A stretch of DNA of 64,000 nt from Cardinalis cardinalis (taxonomy: Eukaryota > Chordata > Aves > Passeriformes > Cardinalidae). This document shows, piece after piece, positions 37,501 through 51,226 of this stretch. Within the stretch, counting starts at the first letter, position 1. Each line of letters begins with the position of its first letter. The translations under genes and the position numbers were made by a program. The notes beneath the pieces were generated by a model. The model was not told the DNA's origin, searched no databases, and saw nothing but the letters and a program-made list of their open reading frames with translations. The stretch spans positions 12,193,664-12,257,663 of the forward strand of contig JACDOX010000004.1 of assembly GCA_014549065.1 (NCBI GenBank). Direction: 5' to 3'.

Positions 37501-40500
37501 CATTTTTTTTCTGCTCCATGTCCAAATTCAGTTACAAACTTTGCCACTAAAGCTATTAACTAGAGAGGTTTCACAGCCTACTTAAAGAGCACGTCTTCAG
37601 ACCATTAGTGCACAGGTTAAAAAACAATCAAAAAAGGATAGAAACCACTCTCCCACACCAAACATAATTTATATTATTTAGTCTCAGCAAGAATTTTCAG
37701 CTTTGTGAGTTTATAGATTGAGCTTCTTGTCCTACCACAATCAACAAGTCTTACTTTGAAGAAGAAATCTGTATTAAGAGAACACTGGAAACTGTAGAAA
37801 TCAAGAAGAGAACTGTTAAGTGACTAAGAAACCTAACTTAAAATTTTTGCTTGGCATAGACCTACTCAATGTTAGTGACGTGATTTCTGTTTTGTAAGAA
37901 ATATTCAGGTAAGCAAAGCAACATACATTGACCTGTGGAATTTTTCATCAGGAAAACTCGCTTGCATAAGAGTAATACACCGAATGTTTATAATTTTAAT
38001 ACTGGTTTATTGCACGGTCTTACAAAATCTCTGATCTTTTTACTAAATGCAGTCAACTCAGTGCATGTATCTTCCTAAGTCCAATGCAAAAACTTTAAAA
38101 ATTCTATAATTAAAAGAAACTTGGTGAGTTAAAAACCAAGAACAAAAAAATTAACTTTTTAGGCCAATGGTTTGGAAAAGAACTTACTGAAATATTTTTC
38201 GTGCCTTATAGCTCCATTTCAGCACAGCTCTGAGGTTTGAGCTTCAGTTTTAACCATACCACACTAATGGATTTCNTTTGTAAAATTTCGTATCTCGGTT
38301 GAATAAAATTGAGAGAGCAATAGAGATACAGATAGAGACTTTTTCTGAGCATTTATTTTTGGGATATTAATATGAAAAATTGAAATAAAAAGCAGAGAGG
38401 CAGCATCCTGAAAGCCATGTAATTTTGAAGGGGAGATGGAGTACAAACTGNCTGTAAGTTGAGCAGCAGCAAATGCAAAAAAAAGAACGTGAAGTAAATC
38501 TCTTCACAGGAAACCCTCAAACCACTTAAAGTAGAGCACCTCTTAATTCATACTTAAACTAAGCCTTGGAACCTTCCTTGAATTCAGGTGAGCTTTGTAG
38601 TCTGAGAAGTTTCTCCTGGAGGAGCCTAATCACTGACTCAAGAGGAAAGGCAAGCTTAGCTGCAGACCTGACTAAGTGCTTAATTAAACAGAAAAACTAT
38701 AAGCATGTTTCACCTTGCTTTTGAGTTTTATTAGGAAACCTTTCACAATTCCTATTTTGTTCCATACAACTGCATGTCTTTTTCAGGTTAAAACAAGAGG
38801 TAATTTATGCGTACTCTCTAAATTGGAATTCTTAATTCCTGAGTCTTGGCTCTAATTGTAACAAGGACCCTTGAGGCTCATAATTTCTCTCTGTTAACTT
38901 CCCTCCCTCAAATTCCCTACACGTAAACACTTGTTTCTACAACAGCTCTTCTGCATGTCATTTCCCCCCCACTTTTTGCACATTCAAAACATGNAAAAAC
39001 CAAACCCAAGTGTCTCAGTTTTACACATGCCACTTGCTCAGACCGAGTTTGCTATGTGCAGATGATAAGCACTATTCCAGTTACTGTCCATTCAGGAAAT
39101 CTCAAGAACATTACCAGCATTGAGAGTACATGACTCAACAGCCAGCTTGCACCCTATGCCAGAATAATAGAATAGCTGGCTCCTTTCACCCAAGAAACGT
39201 AACTCCTTCAAAATCAAAGTTATAAGAACACAAAGAAGCAGAACTGCTAAGATGCGCTTAAAAAGTTCAGACTAGCAGCAAAACTTGAGTGGAAAGAATC
39301 TTAACAGACAGTTACTATTTAGCACAACTTTCCTAAAATCTTTCAAAGTGCACCCTTGAGTATTCAAAGGGGGTTTTGGATTTTTCTCTACATTACCTAA
39401 ATTACGTACAGCTATCTTCTAGCATTTCCTCTACACCCACCAAGCAGTTAGCTCTGCTGCTGAACGCACTATGGCAAATGGCATTCAAGCTGGGAGGCTT
39501 TGAAAGAGCCTATCATTTCAATAGTTATGGGGCAGTATGGGCATGCCCATGCAGATGGAGAATGATGGACACATTTCTTTCCTCANTGAAAAAAGTTCTA
39601 GTTAAAGATGGTTTTAAAAAAGCGGAAATTACCAGCCTGAAATGCTGTCATTTCTACATGGACAAGTAGGAATAATATTTAGCACTACGCTTGAAATACT
39701 TGTACATTTAATTTTTCTTGCCAATGCTGGCTTAAGAGTTCTACTACATTCACAAGAATTAAGCAAGGCAGGAAGCATTTCCTATTGCTAGTGTCTTATG
39801 GTTACTATAANCATGTTAAAATATTAATGTTGGTTCATTTGTTTTTAAAGACATCCCCTTTTCAATGACTTACAAATAAGTTTAAAGGCAAAGTATGACT
39901 TTAGGGAATTTTCATCCTTTAATTATTTTGCCTCTCTTAGATTACTCAGTTCTTCTTTAAATACCCAGATCTCCATATCTTCTCTAAGCACAGCAGTTGC
40001 CTGAAGTTTCACTTTCCTATTTCCATCCCAGATCTTCTTCAGGTTAACTTAACAGACAGTGCTCTTGCCAAAGTCTAAAGATATTTGCACTATTCCATCC
40101 CTGTGTATTTTGAGTTACCAATCTTTTCTGTGACAGTCTAGAATCAGGTCTTCTATTCTGCTACCCCCCTTTCTTCCTTCCTTATCAGAAGACATTCCAT
40201 TTGTTTTTAGAGTGGGGATCCTTAAAAGCTCTTCTGCACATTCAATCTGGGTGGTTTACTTTGCAATTAAAAAAAAACCATCCCCTTTGTAAACATGGTC
40301 CAGAAAACTGGCATTGGACTCTGTGTCCAATGGCACACATGAAATCTTTCTTCATCTCCCTAACACTTCAAGAAAAATATTCCTGCTAACTCTAACAAAT
40401 AATTAATACTTCCAACTCCACAGGCCTAGCCAAACACCCAGGCTTGCAGATTATTTATGCATAAAATCTAAATTTATGTCCTTTCAACTGACCCTTACAT

Positions 40501-43500
40501 TTCCAGCCCGTCCAGGTAACTCTTTGTCTTCCACGTTCTCTTTAACATGATACTCTCCAGTGAAGTAAAGGCAAAAATCTTGATGTGATGGGAAGAGATT
40601 TAGAAAATTATTGCCAGAAAGAAGACTCCAAGAATCCTTATATCCTCTTAGGGCCACCTGTCCCTTCTCAGCTGAATCAAACAGCAGCTATTGTCACAGT
40701 CTAGGCCTGTCAAGATCTGCAACCTTCCTTGCCCTTAGTAAGCCTTCTTCTCTACGTCCAGTATCACATGAGGACAGATTTGGCACCCCACACTACAGCT
40801 TCTACAACAGCTCATTCATGCTTTCTTCTTCACTGTGTCTTACCAGAAATGAAATCTCCACCCTCACAGCCTCCCTCAGAGACCACCCTCTTTACACTGT
40901 CTACATGCAGCAGTTCCACCAGTGCTGCCTCACCCCATGATCCACCCATGCAGGGGCAGATTCATGTACACACTGATCCAGAACTGTGCCAGGGAAATCA
41001 CCGTGCTCAGCACCACCACATGCTGCAGTCACACTGAACATATGACTGACAACTTATGAAGTCATTTAACACATTTTTGGCTAAGGCTGACTAATTAGCA
41101 ACGTCAAAGAAAAATTTGAGAGAAAAGAACAGGCATTACTTGAAGCAGCTATGCTGAAACGAAACAATTTTTTTAGCAATAAAATCACCACTTGACCCTG
41201 AAGACAGTAAAAAAGCCTCACCTGAACATACTTTCTTTTCTCCTAAATTGGCAGTAAACTTAAAACTTCTTTTGTAATATTTCAGTAAGGCTCATCACTA
41301 TGGTATGTGAGCAACCCAAAGAAGGTCAAGTTGCTCATCTGTATTAAACAACAGTTGCTGCAGGTTGAAAACAAGCAGGGCCTCAGTTGTACAGAAACTC
41401 AGCTGAGGTTTCTGTTTGGCAAAGATGATGTATTTGAAACAAGGCATGGGCCCAGATTCCATTTGATATGGTTCTTCCTGATGCATAGATTTCAGGTAAA
41501 TTCAATAGCTCCTCTCCTTCCCCTCCATGGAACAAAAAACTTTTCCCTCTGTCTGCTAACAGGATTAAGTGTCGCATTTAAATTTCATCAAACTCCACTT
41601 TGTTCTCTAACCCCTCCTCTGAATTAGCAGACTGCTGCTGAAGCAGGCACAGCTTCTCCTCCTCGTTAACATCACGGACACGCTGTGGCAGGGATCCAAG
41701 CTCTGTTTCCCTGCAGAGGATATAGCTTCTGTGGAAGTGAACAATCTCCAGCAAAAGCTTAACACATCNTCCCATTTCCTCTGCTGGAAGGGAGTCTCCC
41801 AGCTCTGAACAAACAGAGTCCTGGAGCCAGCCCACAGACAGTGCTCACAGAAACACCAACGTCACCGATACGACAGATTCGGACCCAGCAGTATTTTTTT
41901 CCATGAAAAAGTAGTAAATTAGGCATTAGACAAATGCTGATACTTTTTTTTTTTAGCTATTTAATATGGAGGCTTCCTGAAAAACCACATCTTTTTTACT
42001 GTGGTTAAAGGAAATCTTATGCTGAACAAAGGAACTGAGAGGTACTAATTTAGCAGCAGTTCTATATTTCCATCACGACCTGTCCTCTTGCTGCCTAACT
42101 TCCATATGTGCACATGAGGGGCCTAAGTCATGCCAGTAGAAAATAAAGGAACACTTTTTTTCTTGTGGGATTTGCATTTTTTAAATGCACTGAAAACTTT
42201 TAAAGACTTCCCAAACTCTGTGAAAATATAAAGGGACAGTATCTAAACTATTTACAAAAGTTCTGGGCCATCTGTAATTTTTCCTACGTGGACTTTGACA
42301 ATCTTATTTGATTAGTATCAACCTTTCACCACTTAGCATGCTGCTAAGTATTAGTCTATTTTTATTTTATTTATTTTAAGGAAGTGGAACAATACAGTGA
42401 TCATCAAAAATAGTACATCAAATAGTACATGCTGTACCCTGTACTTAAACAAATAAATACAGAAAACTATAATCCAAGGGTAGGATATATAAATGTAAAC
42501 TTTCATTTTCACAGAGTTCCTGAGAATTATAACCTTTGGAAAACCCAATCCATCTGGTAATTGAAGTGGTTTCAATCTCACAGTTACTAACACAGGAATG
42601 GAGCAAAAAGCTGCTCTCAGCATGCATTTTGCCAACAAATCAAACTTGTCACATCATATGGTCAGTGTATAAGACAAGGCAAACAGGCACAAGAGAAAAA
42701 GGCACCACATTTTTTTCTTGTTTCTACCTCACTTCCAGTCCTACAACCTGCCTGGTGACTATGAGAGACACAGCTGATATGAAGCAAGAGGCAAAGAAGT
42801 GTCAGAGAAAATGTGAAAATCCAGGCTCCATCCAAGAAGCAGGAAACAAGAAACTTGAGGGTCAGCTGCATAAGATAAGGGCAGAGACAGGCTCCAGCAC
42901 ACGAATTTTTTAAGCAAATGGCTTGGCAACAGAAATAATATCTTAAAAAGTTTCTGTGCCCAATGCCTCCCACACTGAAGCTGCAAAATCTCATTCTGTT
43001 CCCCTCTTCNGGGCTGTGAATCGTGCTAATACGGAATGGTGCTACTCACATCCAGATCTTCTCTCCGTACAAAAATGAGCAGGCTACTTCTAAAAAACCC
43101 AATTTGCAAGAAACCTCGTCTAGACCAAACCAAATCAAACAGTGGAAAGCTTCATCTTCTTTCACAAGTCTTAAACCACCACCAGGAAATCTAAACTGCT
43201 GCATAGGAAAATAGGAAAGTAAAATACAATTTAAATAAATAAAGCAACTGCATACAGTTCTGCCTGTGCCCTTCCTGGCAAAAGATGAGGGCAGGCAGCT
43301 AGTATTTCAGACAGACCCCATAATACTTCCTGACCAAGCTNAGTGAAAGCCTGCCAAGTATTAAAGGGAGAAGAAAGGGATGCAAGCAGCTCGGGTACTT
43401 CCTTCCTAGAGATATTTTTTACCAGCACTGCAATTCTGTGGGTCTTACTGAGGGAACTGATGTGTTAGGCAGAACTCAGCAACATCCTGATTTTATCTTC

Positions 43501-46500
43501 TGTTCTGAACACAAACCCAGAGAGGGCTGATGGCAAGTGGCACACAGGCTGTTTGTCAGGAGGCTATGTAAAATAGTGAGAACACCTTGTGATGTTAATT
43601 AAAAAACCATGATGATTACTTTCCCTCCCAGCCTGACTTATGTTTCTAGCTAGACATACTCTACTTTCTCTTTAAGGCTGCAGCAACTGACCTCTGCCTG
43701 CCCACAGCCCCAGTGGGCTGCACAAACTGCACTGAGGTTACCACGGGATGGTATCAGAAATGATTCTGTCATCACCATTAGACACTTCAGCAGAGGCCAA
43801 AGCCCAAATTTTAGAAGCATAGTAATATATACATCCTCTTCATAACAAAAAAATCTGTCCTGATGCTGCTCGTGTCTGTGCAAGGAAACTTTGTTCCCTA
43901 GAGCTCTGCGAAGTGACACCTCCCGCCAACTCAAGAGCGGTGCCAAGACATGCTAAAACGGGAACCAAAGAGGAAACTGAAAGCTAAGTTGGATTCAGAT
44001 TTTAATTTTTTAAGTAAAAAAGTCCTTCATTCTGAAGTGGAAAATGTGAAAGTGAAGATTAAATGATGTTCAATTTTATGTCATAGGTCTTCGAATTCTT
44101 TGGAAAGGTAGAAAGTTGACACAAATCTTCTGCATTAGAATTTATTGTAACAGTCATTTCTGTGAGAAGATTTGAAACCACACACCTCATTTTCTAAAAT
44201 GCAAATATTTTGCTCCTTGTTTAAAGTGTCCGGAGGCTTAAAATAACAGCAAATATAAACCTCAGTTAAAACCTGTAATATATACTAGCCTCAAAGCATA
44301 ACTGCATTCAAGATGCATTAATTACATTTCAGCCCAAAGAAAGGTTTGAAATTATGTCCCAACATCTGACATTTCTCTGCTAAGTGGAGAAAACNGGTTC
44401 CACAAATCCATTCCAGCAAATTAAAGACTATTAGCAACATAAGCCAAAATGCAATCAAATCAAAGTGATGATTTAATGCCTATAATGAAAACTAGAGGAT
44501 ATATATCTTCAGATTTTCTTTTCAGTAGAAAACTGATATTCTGCAAGATATTCCATAAGAGTTCAAGAAATTCAGTGCAAACTATTTCTCAATATATTAT
44601 GCATGTCACAACTGATTTTAGTTCATGATGCAATTTTAGCACATCCTATTTCTACTCATATACTTCACACAACAGGTCTGCTGCAACCACAGAAACATCT
44701 TTGAAAAATTAAAAACTACTTCTAAAGCAAAAGTGCTTTATCTGTATGCGTTCTACTAGGAGCTGCTGAATCTCTAGGAAGAAAGATACCTCACCAGAAA
44801 CCGAAACAGACAGCAGACACTCTACAGATGCATTACGAGCATTTTCTTGCTCTATAGCTTTCATGGAGGAGAATGCATGACACTACCTNTAAGTCAATAA
44901 CCCCAGCAAGTGCAGTTTGCCATCAGTTCAGAAAACTTTTTTGCAAGAGAAGCACCGACAATGGTATGACCAAGTCTAATCACCCGTGTCCCACGGCGTC
45001 AGAGTAAGGGCCACAAGACTGAAGGACTTAAAGCACCAATACCCTTTCTGGAAATATTTTAAGTCTGTTTCAGCTGTGAGTAAATGAGTACACTTACAAA
45101 GTCAAGAGGAGCTGCAGACAATAAGCACTTGTGAACACAAGGCAAACTGTGTGCATCTCAAGGAGAGTACCCAAGCAGGGATATCTAAGCTTCAGCCTGC
45201 TGTNCAACCACCTTCACAAACATCAAACACTCAGTTGGCAGTTTTCTCCACATATATAGCCACAGAAAAGTGGGAGACAGGTTTAGACCTGAGTCCAGCC
45301 AACATTAGTGCAAGGAAGATGTTTTTCATACCTTTATTAGATGCTTGCAGCTTTTTGCCTGTGTCTTAAGAGAAGCACTTATACCTTCCTCCCCTCAATG
45401 TATGTCCACTTGTATAAGTCCTGAACCAGTCTTACATCACTGATACCGACAGAAGATTTGAAACATTCCAAAAAAATACTGCTGTCATAAGCAGCAACTG
45501 CAAAATGCCTGAGGCAAAAATGTGTCAAGTTCCGAATTGTAATTATTCAAACTCTGTACTGAAACATTCACGTTCTCCTTTTCCTAAAGCTACCACTTTA
45601 ATTCCATTTTACTAATGTGAAAAACCTGCAGATCTTCCTTATGAGGAGAATGCTTGGATTAGGAAACTTGCATGCTTTTTTCATTATGGGTTTGCATCTC
45701 CTTTACAATCGGATTTTCAGCTCAGCACACTGACATGGAAGGAAATGTGACAGAAAAAAAAGATCTTTTAACAAAGCTGCTATCTGCAGTCAGTTCCTCC
45801 CAGGAATGAAACACCCAACCTTCCAGGACAGTACCAGATATATTTGTATAAAATATCTTTGTGATAGAAACGAACAAAAGAACAACAAGGCTTCTTTACA
45901 GATTTCCTCATACAAGACATGAAATCCTTCTGTATAGATAGTTGCTATGGTGCAGACTTAAGGGGGAAAAGAGGGGAGATCAGACTTCTTGTTTACAGGT
46001 TTCCAATATGCTCCACTTGATCCATCTTGAAATTGAAACCCCTTAGCTTCCTGTCTTAAGGCTGTCAGACAGTAGAGAACAAACACAGTGTTAGGAACTT
46101 TACAAAGCCCCCACATGTTCTGCACAGAGCTACAGAAAAACATCCACATGGATTAGGCAACAGACAGGAGGGACAATATAGTTCCAAAGAGAACAGAAGC
46201 CATACTAAATCCTGAAAGACTTATTCAAGGGGAAAGAGACTTACTCTAGGAATGAAATGCCAGATTATCTCTGAACATTGTCAACACTTCACCACAATGT
46301 AACACTGCATGGATCTATTTAAAAATACACCATTTTGACATTCTCAGGCAAAATCCTGATTCTTCTGAGAACTTCTTACACAGGTTTTATCCCAACAGGT
46401 ATGCCTGTCTATTTACAGATTCAAGAAGAGTAAGACAAAGACACTTAAGACAGGATTAAACTTGCAGTAAGACACCTAAACCATGCAGTCCTCTACAGTC

Positions 46501-48141
46501 AAAAAGCCTACAGCAGAGAGATTCAGCTTACTCTACAGCAGACATTTGGGGCCTAATTCAGGTACCTAGACATAGGTAAGGGCTCTCAGTTTAAATGGCC
46601 CAGCAGTTCCAGTTACCTCTCCTGTAAACCGTGTCTCCATGAGCATTATACAATTTTTACCAATGCTTCAGAGATCCTAGCTAGCACCTAGTTCAGGCAC
46701 ATGACCAGAGGGCTACTGTCCAAGCCCCAATGACTCTACCAAGGACATTTTCACCAGCTACAAACACAGATAGCATAGAAACTTGGGGCAAAAGTAGAAA
46801 ACTTAAACGTCCTTCATCAATCATGAACAGAATGCATCCTTTACTCTTTGACAATTGATAAGAATATAGCTATCACCTGTTGACTACTCCGGCTGCTCGT
46901 GGTTTGGGGGCTATGCAAGAGATTTAGCCTTTGCAGTTACTTTAGGGTCCCACGTTTTAAAGAAGCTGCCAAATGTAATTTCTTGCCTAGATCCCTTAAT
47001 CACTTGCCAGAAGATTAGACCAGTACCTTTTTGCCAAAACCTTCTATTTAACCTGTCTGCATGAACTGCCTTAACCAACTTTTTTCAGTATGGTGTAAAA
47101 AACCCACTCATATAGAACACGTCAGTTCTCCCATTCAGTCAGTGACCAGTCTGGTTCTGTCATATATTGTGCTGCCACTAAACATCCAGGGTGAGGTAGA
47201 AGCAACTACTTGATCCAGAATAATTCCAAGGTTTAGGAAATGAATGATGCAGTGTTTCTTAAAAAAGTACAAAATTCTCTTCATGGACAGAGATGCNTTT
47301 AAAGACCTCCAGAGGGAGAGCCTGTCTAATTTTTAGCATTTAAATTGTTTTGAACATNCATCTTGGGCATCATCAGTGACACCACCAGCATCTTGCTACA
47401 GCCTGAATATTCAGCTCAGTCAGGTCAGGAATTCAAAACTCAATAATAAATAGAAAAGGAAACAAGGCCATGACAACTTTTAAATTCTATGGCAGTTTTC
47501 TTGCTCTCTTTAGACTGCCATTTATTTACCCCCTGCCCCCAGTGGTTCTGTTTGCCTTAATCTATTTCTCTTCCTTTATCTGCTTACTGCTTGCACAAAG
47601 TGTAAAAATATTATTTTCCATATTGTCACGTATGCCTGGAAAATTTAACTAATGTCCCAAACCATTTACTCCCCACTGTTAGCAAACAGCCTAAACTGAA
47701 ACAGTAGCATCTAATCTGTATTTGTGCTACCACAAGCACCACTAGAAATTTGAAAAAAAAAAATACACTGGAGGGCACTGGCCTAGACTTCTTTCCATTC
47801 TTTGTTCGTTCTTCCATCTTCGGGGATTTGTTTCCACGGCAAATATTAATCTGCTGGCTGTCAACCCAAAAGCCCTCCTGACTTTGTTCTGCTGACAGGA
47901 ATCAGACCTTCACTAAGGCCAGACTGGGACAGAACAACTACTAAGTTTTACACAGGGGAGAAAGCATTGCCCCTTCATATTTACAGGCACACTTTCCCAT
48001 TTATTTAACAAGCATCAGAATGGTTTTGCTAATGTAACTATAGTTCATTTCTCACATCTTGGAGATAAGGGATACTGTGCAAGAAAGGCATCCAGGTGCT
48101 TCTATAGCTATATTCCTTACACACAATCCACCCAATAGTAA
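31521..48141. other. unique DNA between the microRNAs, left part
   Basis: Long AT-rich sequence, presumably intronic or primary-transcript sequence of the microRNA unit. No transposon ends recognised; only the 15-bp duplication at 37329-37358 stands out. Open frames are short and accidental in appearance. Confidence 0.55.
37329..37358. repeat. 15-bp perfect tandem duplication
   Basis: GCAAAGGAAAGAGTT occurs twice with no mismatch. Confidence 0.9.
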
Positions 48142-48417
48142 GAATATTTAGGAGACCCACATAGTTCCCATGGAGAGAGAGCTGAGATCTTGTCAGATTC
48201 TATTCCAAATCTACTGAAAACAGAAGAGCTTTTGCCAAGTCACTTTTGGCAAGCGTTTCTAGCATTATCCTGTCTTGCCAAACAGCATTTAGATTTTGCT
48301 GGACTTATTTACTTGTTCAGTATTCTCAGAGAAGTGGAACTATTTGTTGCTGGAGAGAATTTGGCTTACTTTGAAGACCTGGAACAACATTTAAAAGATG
48401 AATCAGAGACTGACTAA
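48142..48417 (+). other. unidentified coding-like open frame without ATG
   Basis: The frame is open from a TAA just left of 48142 to a TAA at 48415-48417, 91 codons, with no in-frame ATG near the start. If real it would be a terminal exon or a gene remnant. The C-terminal part has a protein-like mix, including LLPSHFWQAFLALSCLAKQH and an acidic end LEQHLKDESETD. I cannot name a family. The upstream AG choices lack a good pyrimidine tract. It is antisense to the inferred mir-30 primary transcript. Confidence 0.18.
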
Positions 48418-50998
48418 CTTAGGAATTTGATCTGTTAACCTCAGCTCATAGCAATAGAGCATGCTCAGTGTTAGAAGTAATCCATAGTGCAGCTACTTCA
48501 GGTCTGAGACCAGCCAAGTCTCTGAACTCTAAAATGCCACTTTTAACATGCTGGTTTTATATAGCCAACTTCTATCCCTCTCAAAAATACCATCCAACAC
48601 AAGCTGTAAGATGATGCTGACAATTCTCTTCAGAGGTCAAAAGAGCACAACCATGTTTTATGGAAAAAAACCCCAACCCATTAGCATTCTTTGCTGACTG
48701 CATGGAGATGAATCCTCTGAAGGCCTGATTTTCAGAAGACATCAAGCATCCAGTCTCTCTCTCAGACACAAAGNTACATCTCTTTAGGACATCCTAACTT
48801 AAAGGCTGATCCCTCTCACACTGTTGTCCACACACTCACTTCCCACAGAGCTGGTCAGTGCTGTGCTTCCACCCTGTCAGTGAGGCATGCAGGAATGCTT
48901 TTGATCAGANGCATCAGAGGTACACTGGTGACATATTTTGCCTGACAGAGTCATGCTCTACTGCTCAACACGGAGAATTGACTGAAAATATTTAAGTATT
49001 TCAAAAATGTTATCTGCAGCACTTGTTTTCAAGATTTTGGTACTGTTTCTCCCATGCTTGCCCATTCCACATTTTCAACTTTACTAGCTTATTTTTTCTC
49101 TTTTTTTTTTTCTTTTGCTAAGCCAGATATTCATTCTTCATGCCTCCCTCTATTCCCCCATCTCCTGACACTGCCCACTGCANTGCAATAGACACTTCTG
49201 GTTTCTAAATGTGTACATGGATGTGTTTGGTGGCATTCAAGGTGACCAGCACCGCCTTGCTTTCTAAGATACAAGCAACCTACCATATAACCTGCTCCCA
49301 TTTTCATTGTACCTTTCCAATATTTAATTTGCTTGCAAGCTAACAGGAATACGTGAGGATTTCTCTAGAGAAAAAAAAAAAAAACCAAGAGAGAAAAAGA
49401 ATCAAAGCCTACCACTCTCCACCTCAGAGAAACACTCAGTGACTATTCTTCATCAATANTTTTAAATCTCTTGACCAGATACATCACATCTAGACTTTTT
49501 ACTATTTCAATTTTTTCTATCAGGATGCTTGGGCTGCCAAATCCAGTATCATGGAATATATCATAAAGGCTAGTGTTTGTATGAGGCTATCAATCTGCCT
49601 GATTTAACATGAAATAAAATAAATTGACAATGTAACAAGTGAGTTCCATTTCCTGGTAGGATGTACTCAACTTACCTACTTTGGTCCAAGCCCTATTTCA
49701 GTATTTCTATCAAAAACCTTGTCAAGCTGTCTATTTGTTTATGTTGACCATGTCAACCAAGTCCATAAGCAGTAATAAACTCTACTCACCCAGTTAAGCC
49801 CTGGTACATTTATTTTAATTTTATTTAGTTTCCATCTGTAATCTGGAGTACACTGATTTTAGATTACCAATCCACAGAGTTTTTTTTATATTACTGCTCT
49901 CCAATTCCTTGATACAAGTTACTGGCATCTTCTAAGCTATGTGCTATTTTAATAGCTGTTGTTAAACATTCTCCTGGGTTGCTAAAGCTGAAAGAATGCC
50001 ATCAACATTTGTATCTGACTATGTGCCAGCTTTTTAATCACAAGCCTGACAAGTCTATAGAGTATTGTCTTTAAGCAATACTATATAATTTTGACTTCTA
50101 CCTGATCATAAGCACCAACAATAAAATCCTTTTGTGTCTAACAGAAGTCTTTCTTTCTTTTTCTGACTGTCCAGCTGTCCTGCTCCATCCATGACATTTT
50201 TTACTAATTTTATACATTGCTTCATTACCTGCTAATTTATATTCATGGAATAAAAGCTGACAGACATCTATTTAGGGATTTCTTGTGGCAGGAGGAAGGG
50301 AAAGAATATTTTAAAGCACTGTTTCCACCTCTATTCTCAGACATTTTATCTTTGCTATCTCCCTTGATTATGGATTTTTCCACGACTAGTAAGATTTTTG
50401 TAAGCCATTCAAAAGTGCTACACTTTTTCAGTTCATATTTCATCTTTCCCCTTATGTTGTTCAAAAGCTTTCTACCTTTTGAATTTCTTCCTTTGAGGAA
50501 AAAATATTGAATTCATCTGACTACAAACGGACTTCTCTGAGCACAGATGGTACACCTGAGGTCGCTATCCCAGACAGACTTTGAAGCTAAGGGAGAGAAA
50601 CAAGCAGAGCAATTGGGGACAAGTTATCCCATTCCTAAATATGTATCTAAAATAAAACATATAAAATTGCTATATAAAAGGGCCTCTCCTTATTCATTAA
50701 TGTAAGCCTTGAACAGTGCAGCTCAGATATATTTAACTGCAGCATAGCTGTAATAAGTTCAACAATATGAATGATTATCACAGGTATTTCCTACCAATTT
50801 TCATTAACAATTAGAATCCCACAGAGTATTTAAAGGCAATGGCAACCACTCTAATCCACTATGGGACAGAGAAATTACATTTCCAGTGGACTTCCACCTT
50901 AAGACACAACCATACTTATTTTTAGAATGTTAATAATTCCTATTAGTTTCTTTGTGAAGAAGCTTATATATTCACAAAATAAGCATTTCTGAGGCACT

Positions 50999-51226
50999 TC
51001 ACTGATTCACAGACACCTGTATTATCAACCTGTCAACGGCTGCCACCTTTGCTAAGAACTGAGCACCTGCAGGGTCATAGCCCTGGGCCTCATCTAACAA
51101 GCTCTGCAGAATATATACAGCCATTTCAAGTAAGTCTGACCTGTGTCTTTCAAGTTTTTCTGAAGATGCTTCTGCACATTCAAGTTTCTCTAAGAAGAGC
51201 TGGAGAAGGTTTGGCAGATAGGACAT
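50999..51226 (-). other. unidentified coding-like ORF (75 codons), microRNA strand
   Basis: The ORF starts at an ATG with A at -3 (CACAATGTCC) and stops at TGA. The predicted product begins MSYLPNLLQLFLEKLEC and is helix-prone, with Leu and Glu spaced as in amphipathic helices and no low complexity. G and A dominate first codon positions (many GAA, GAG, GCA, GAC codons), as in true exons. The frame remains open upstream of the ATG. I do not recognise the protein. It lies on the minus strand between mir-30a and mir-30c-2, so it would fall inside their inferred primary transcript. A chance ORF of this length in 64 kb is quite possible, and no convincing splice sites flank it. Confidence 0.2.
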
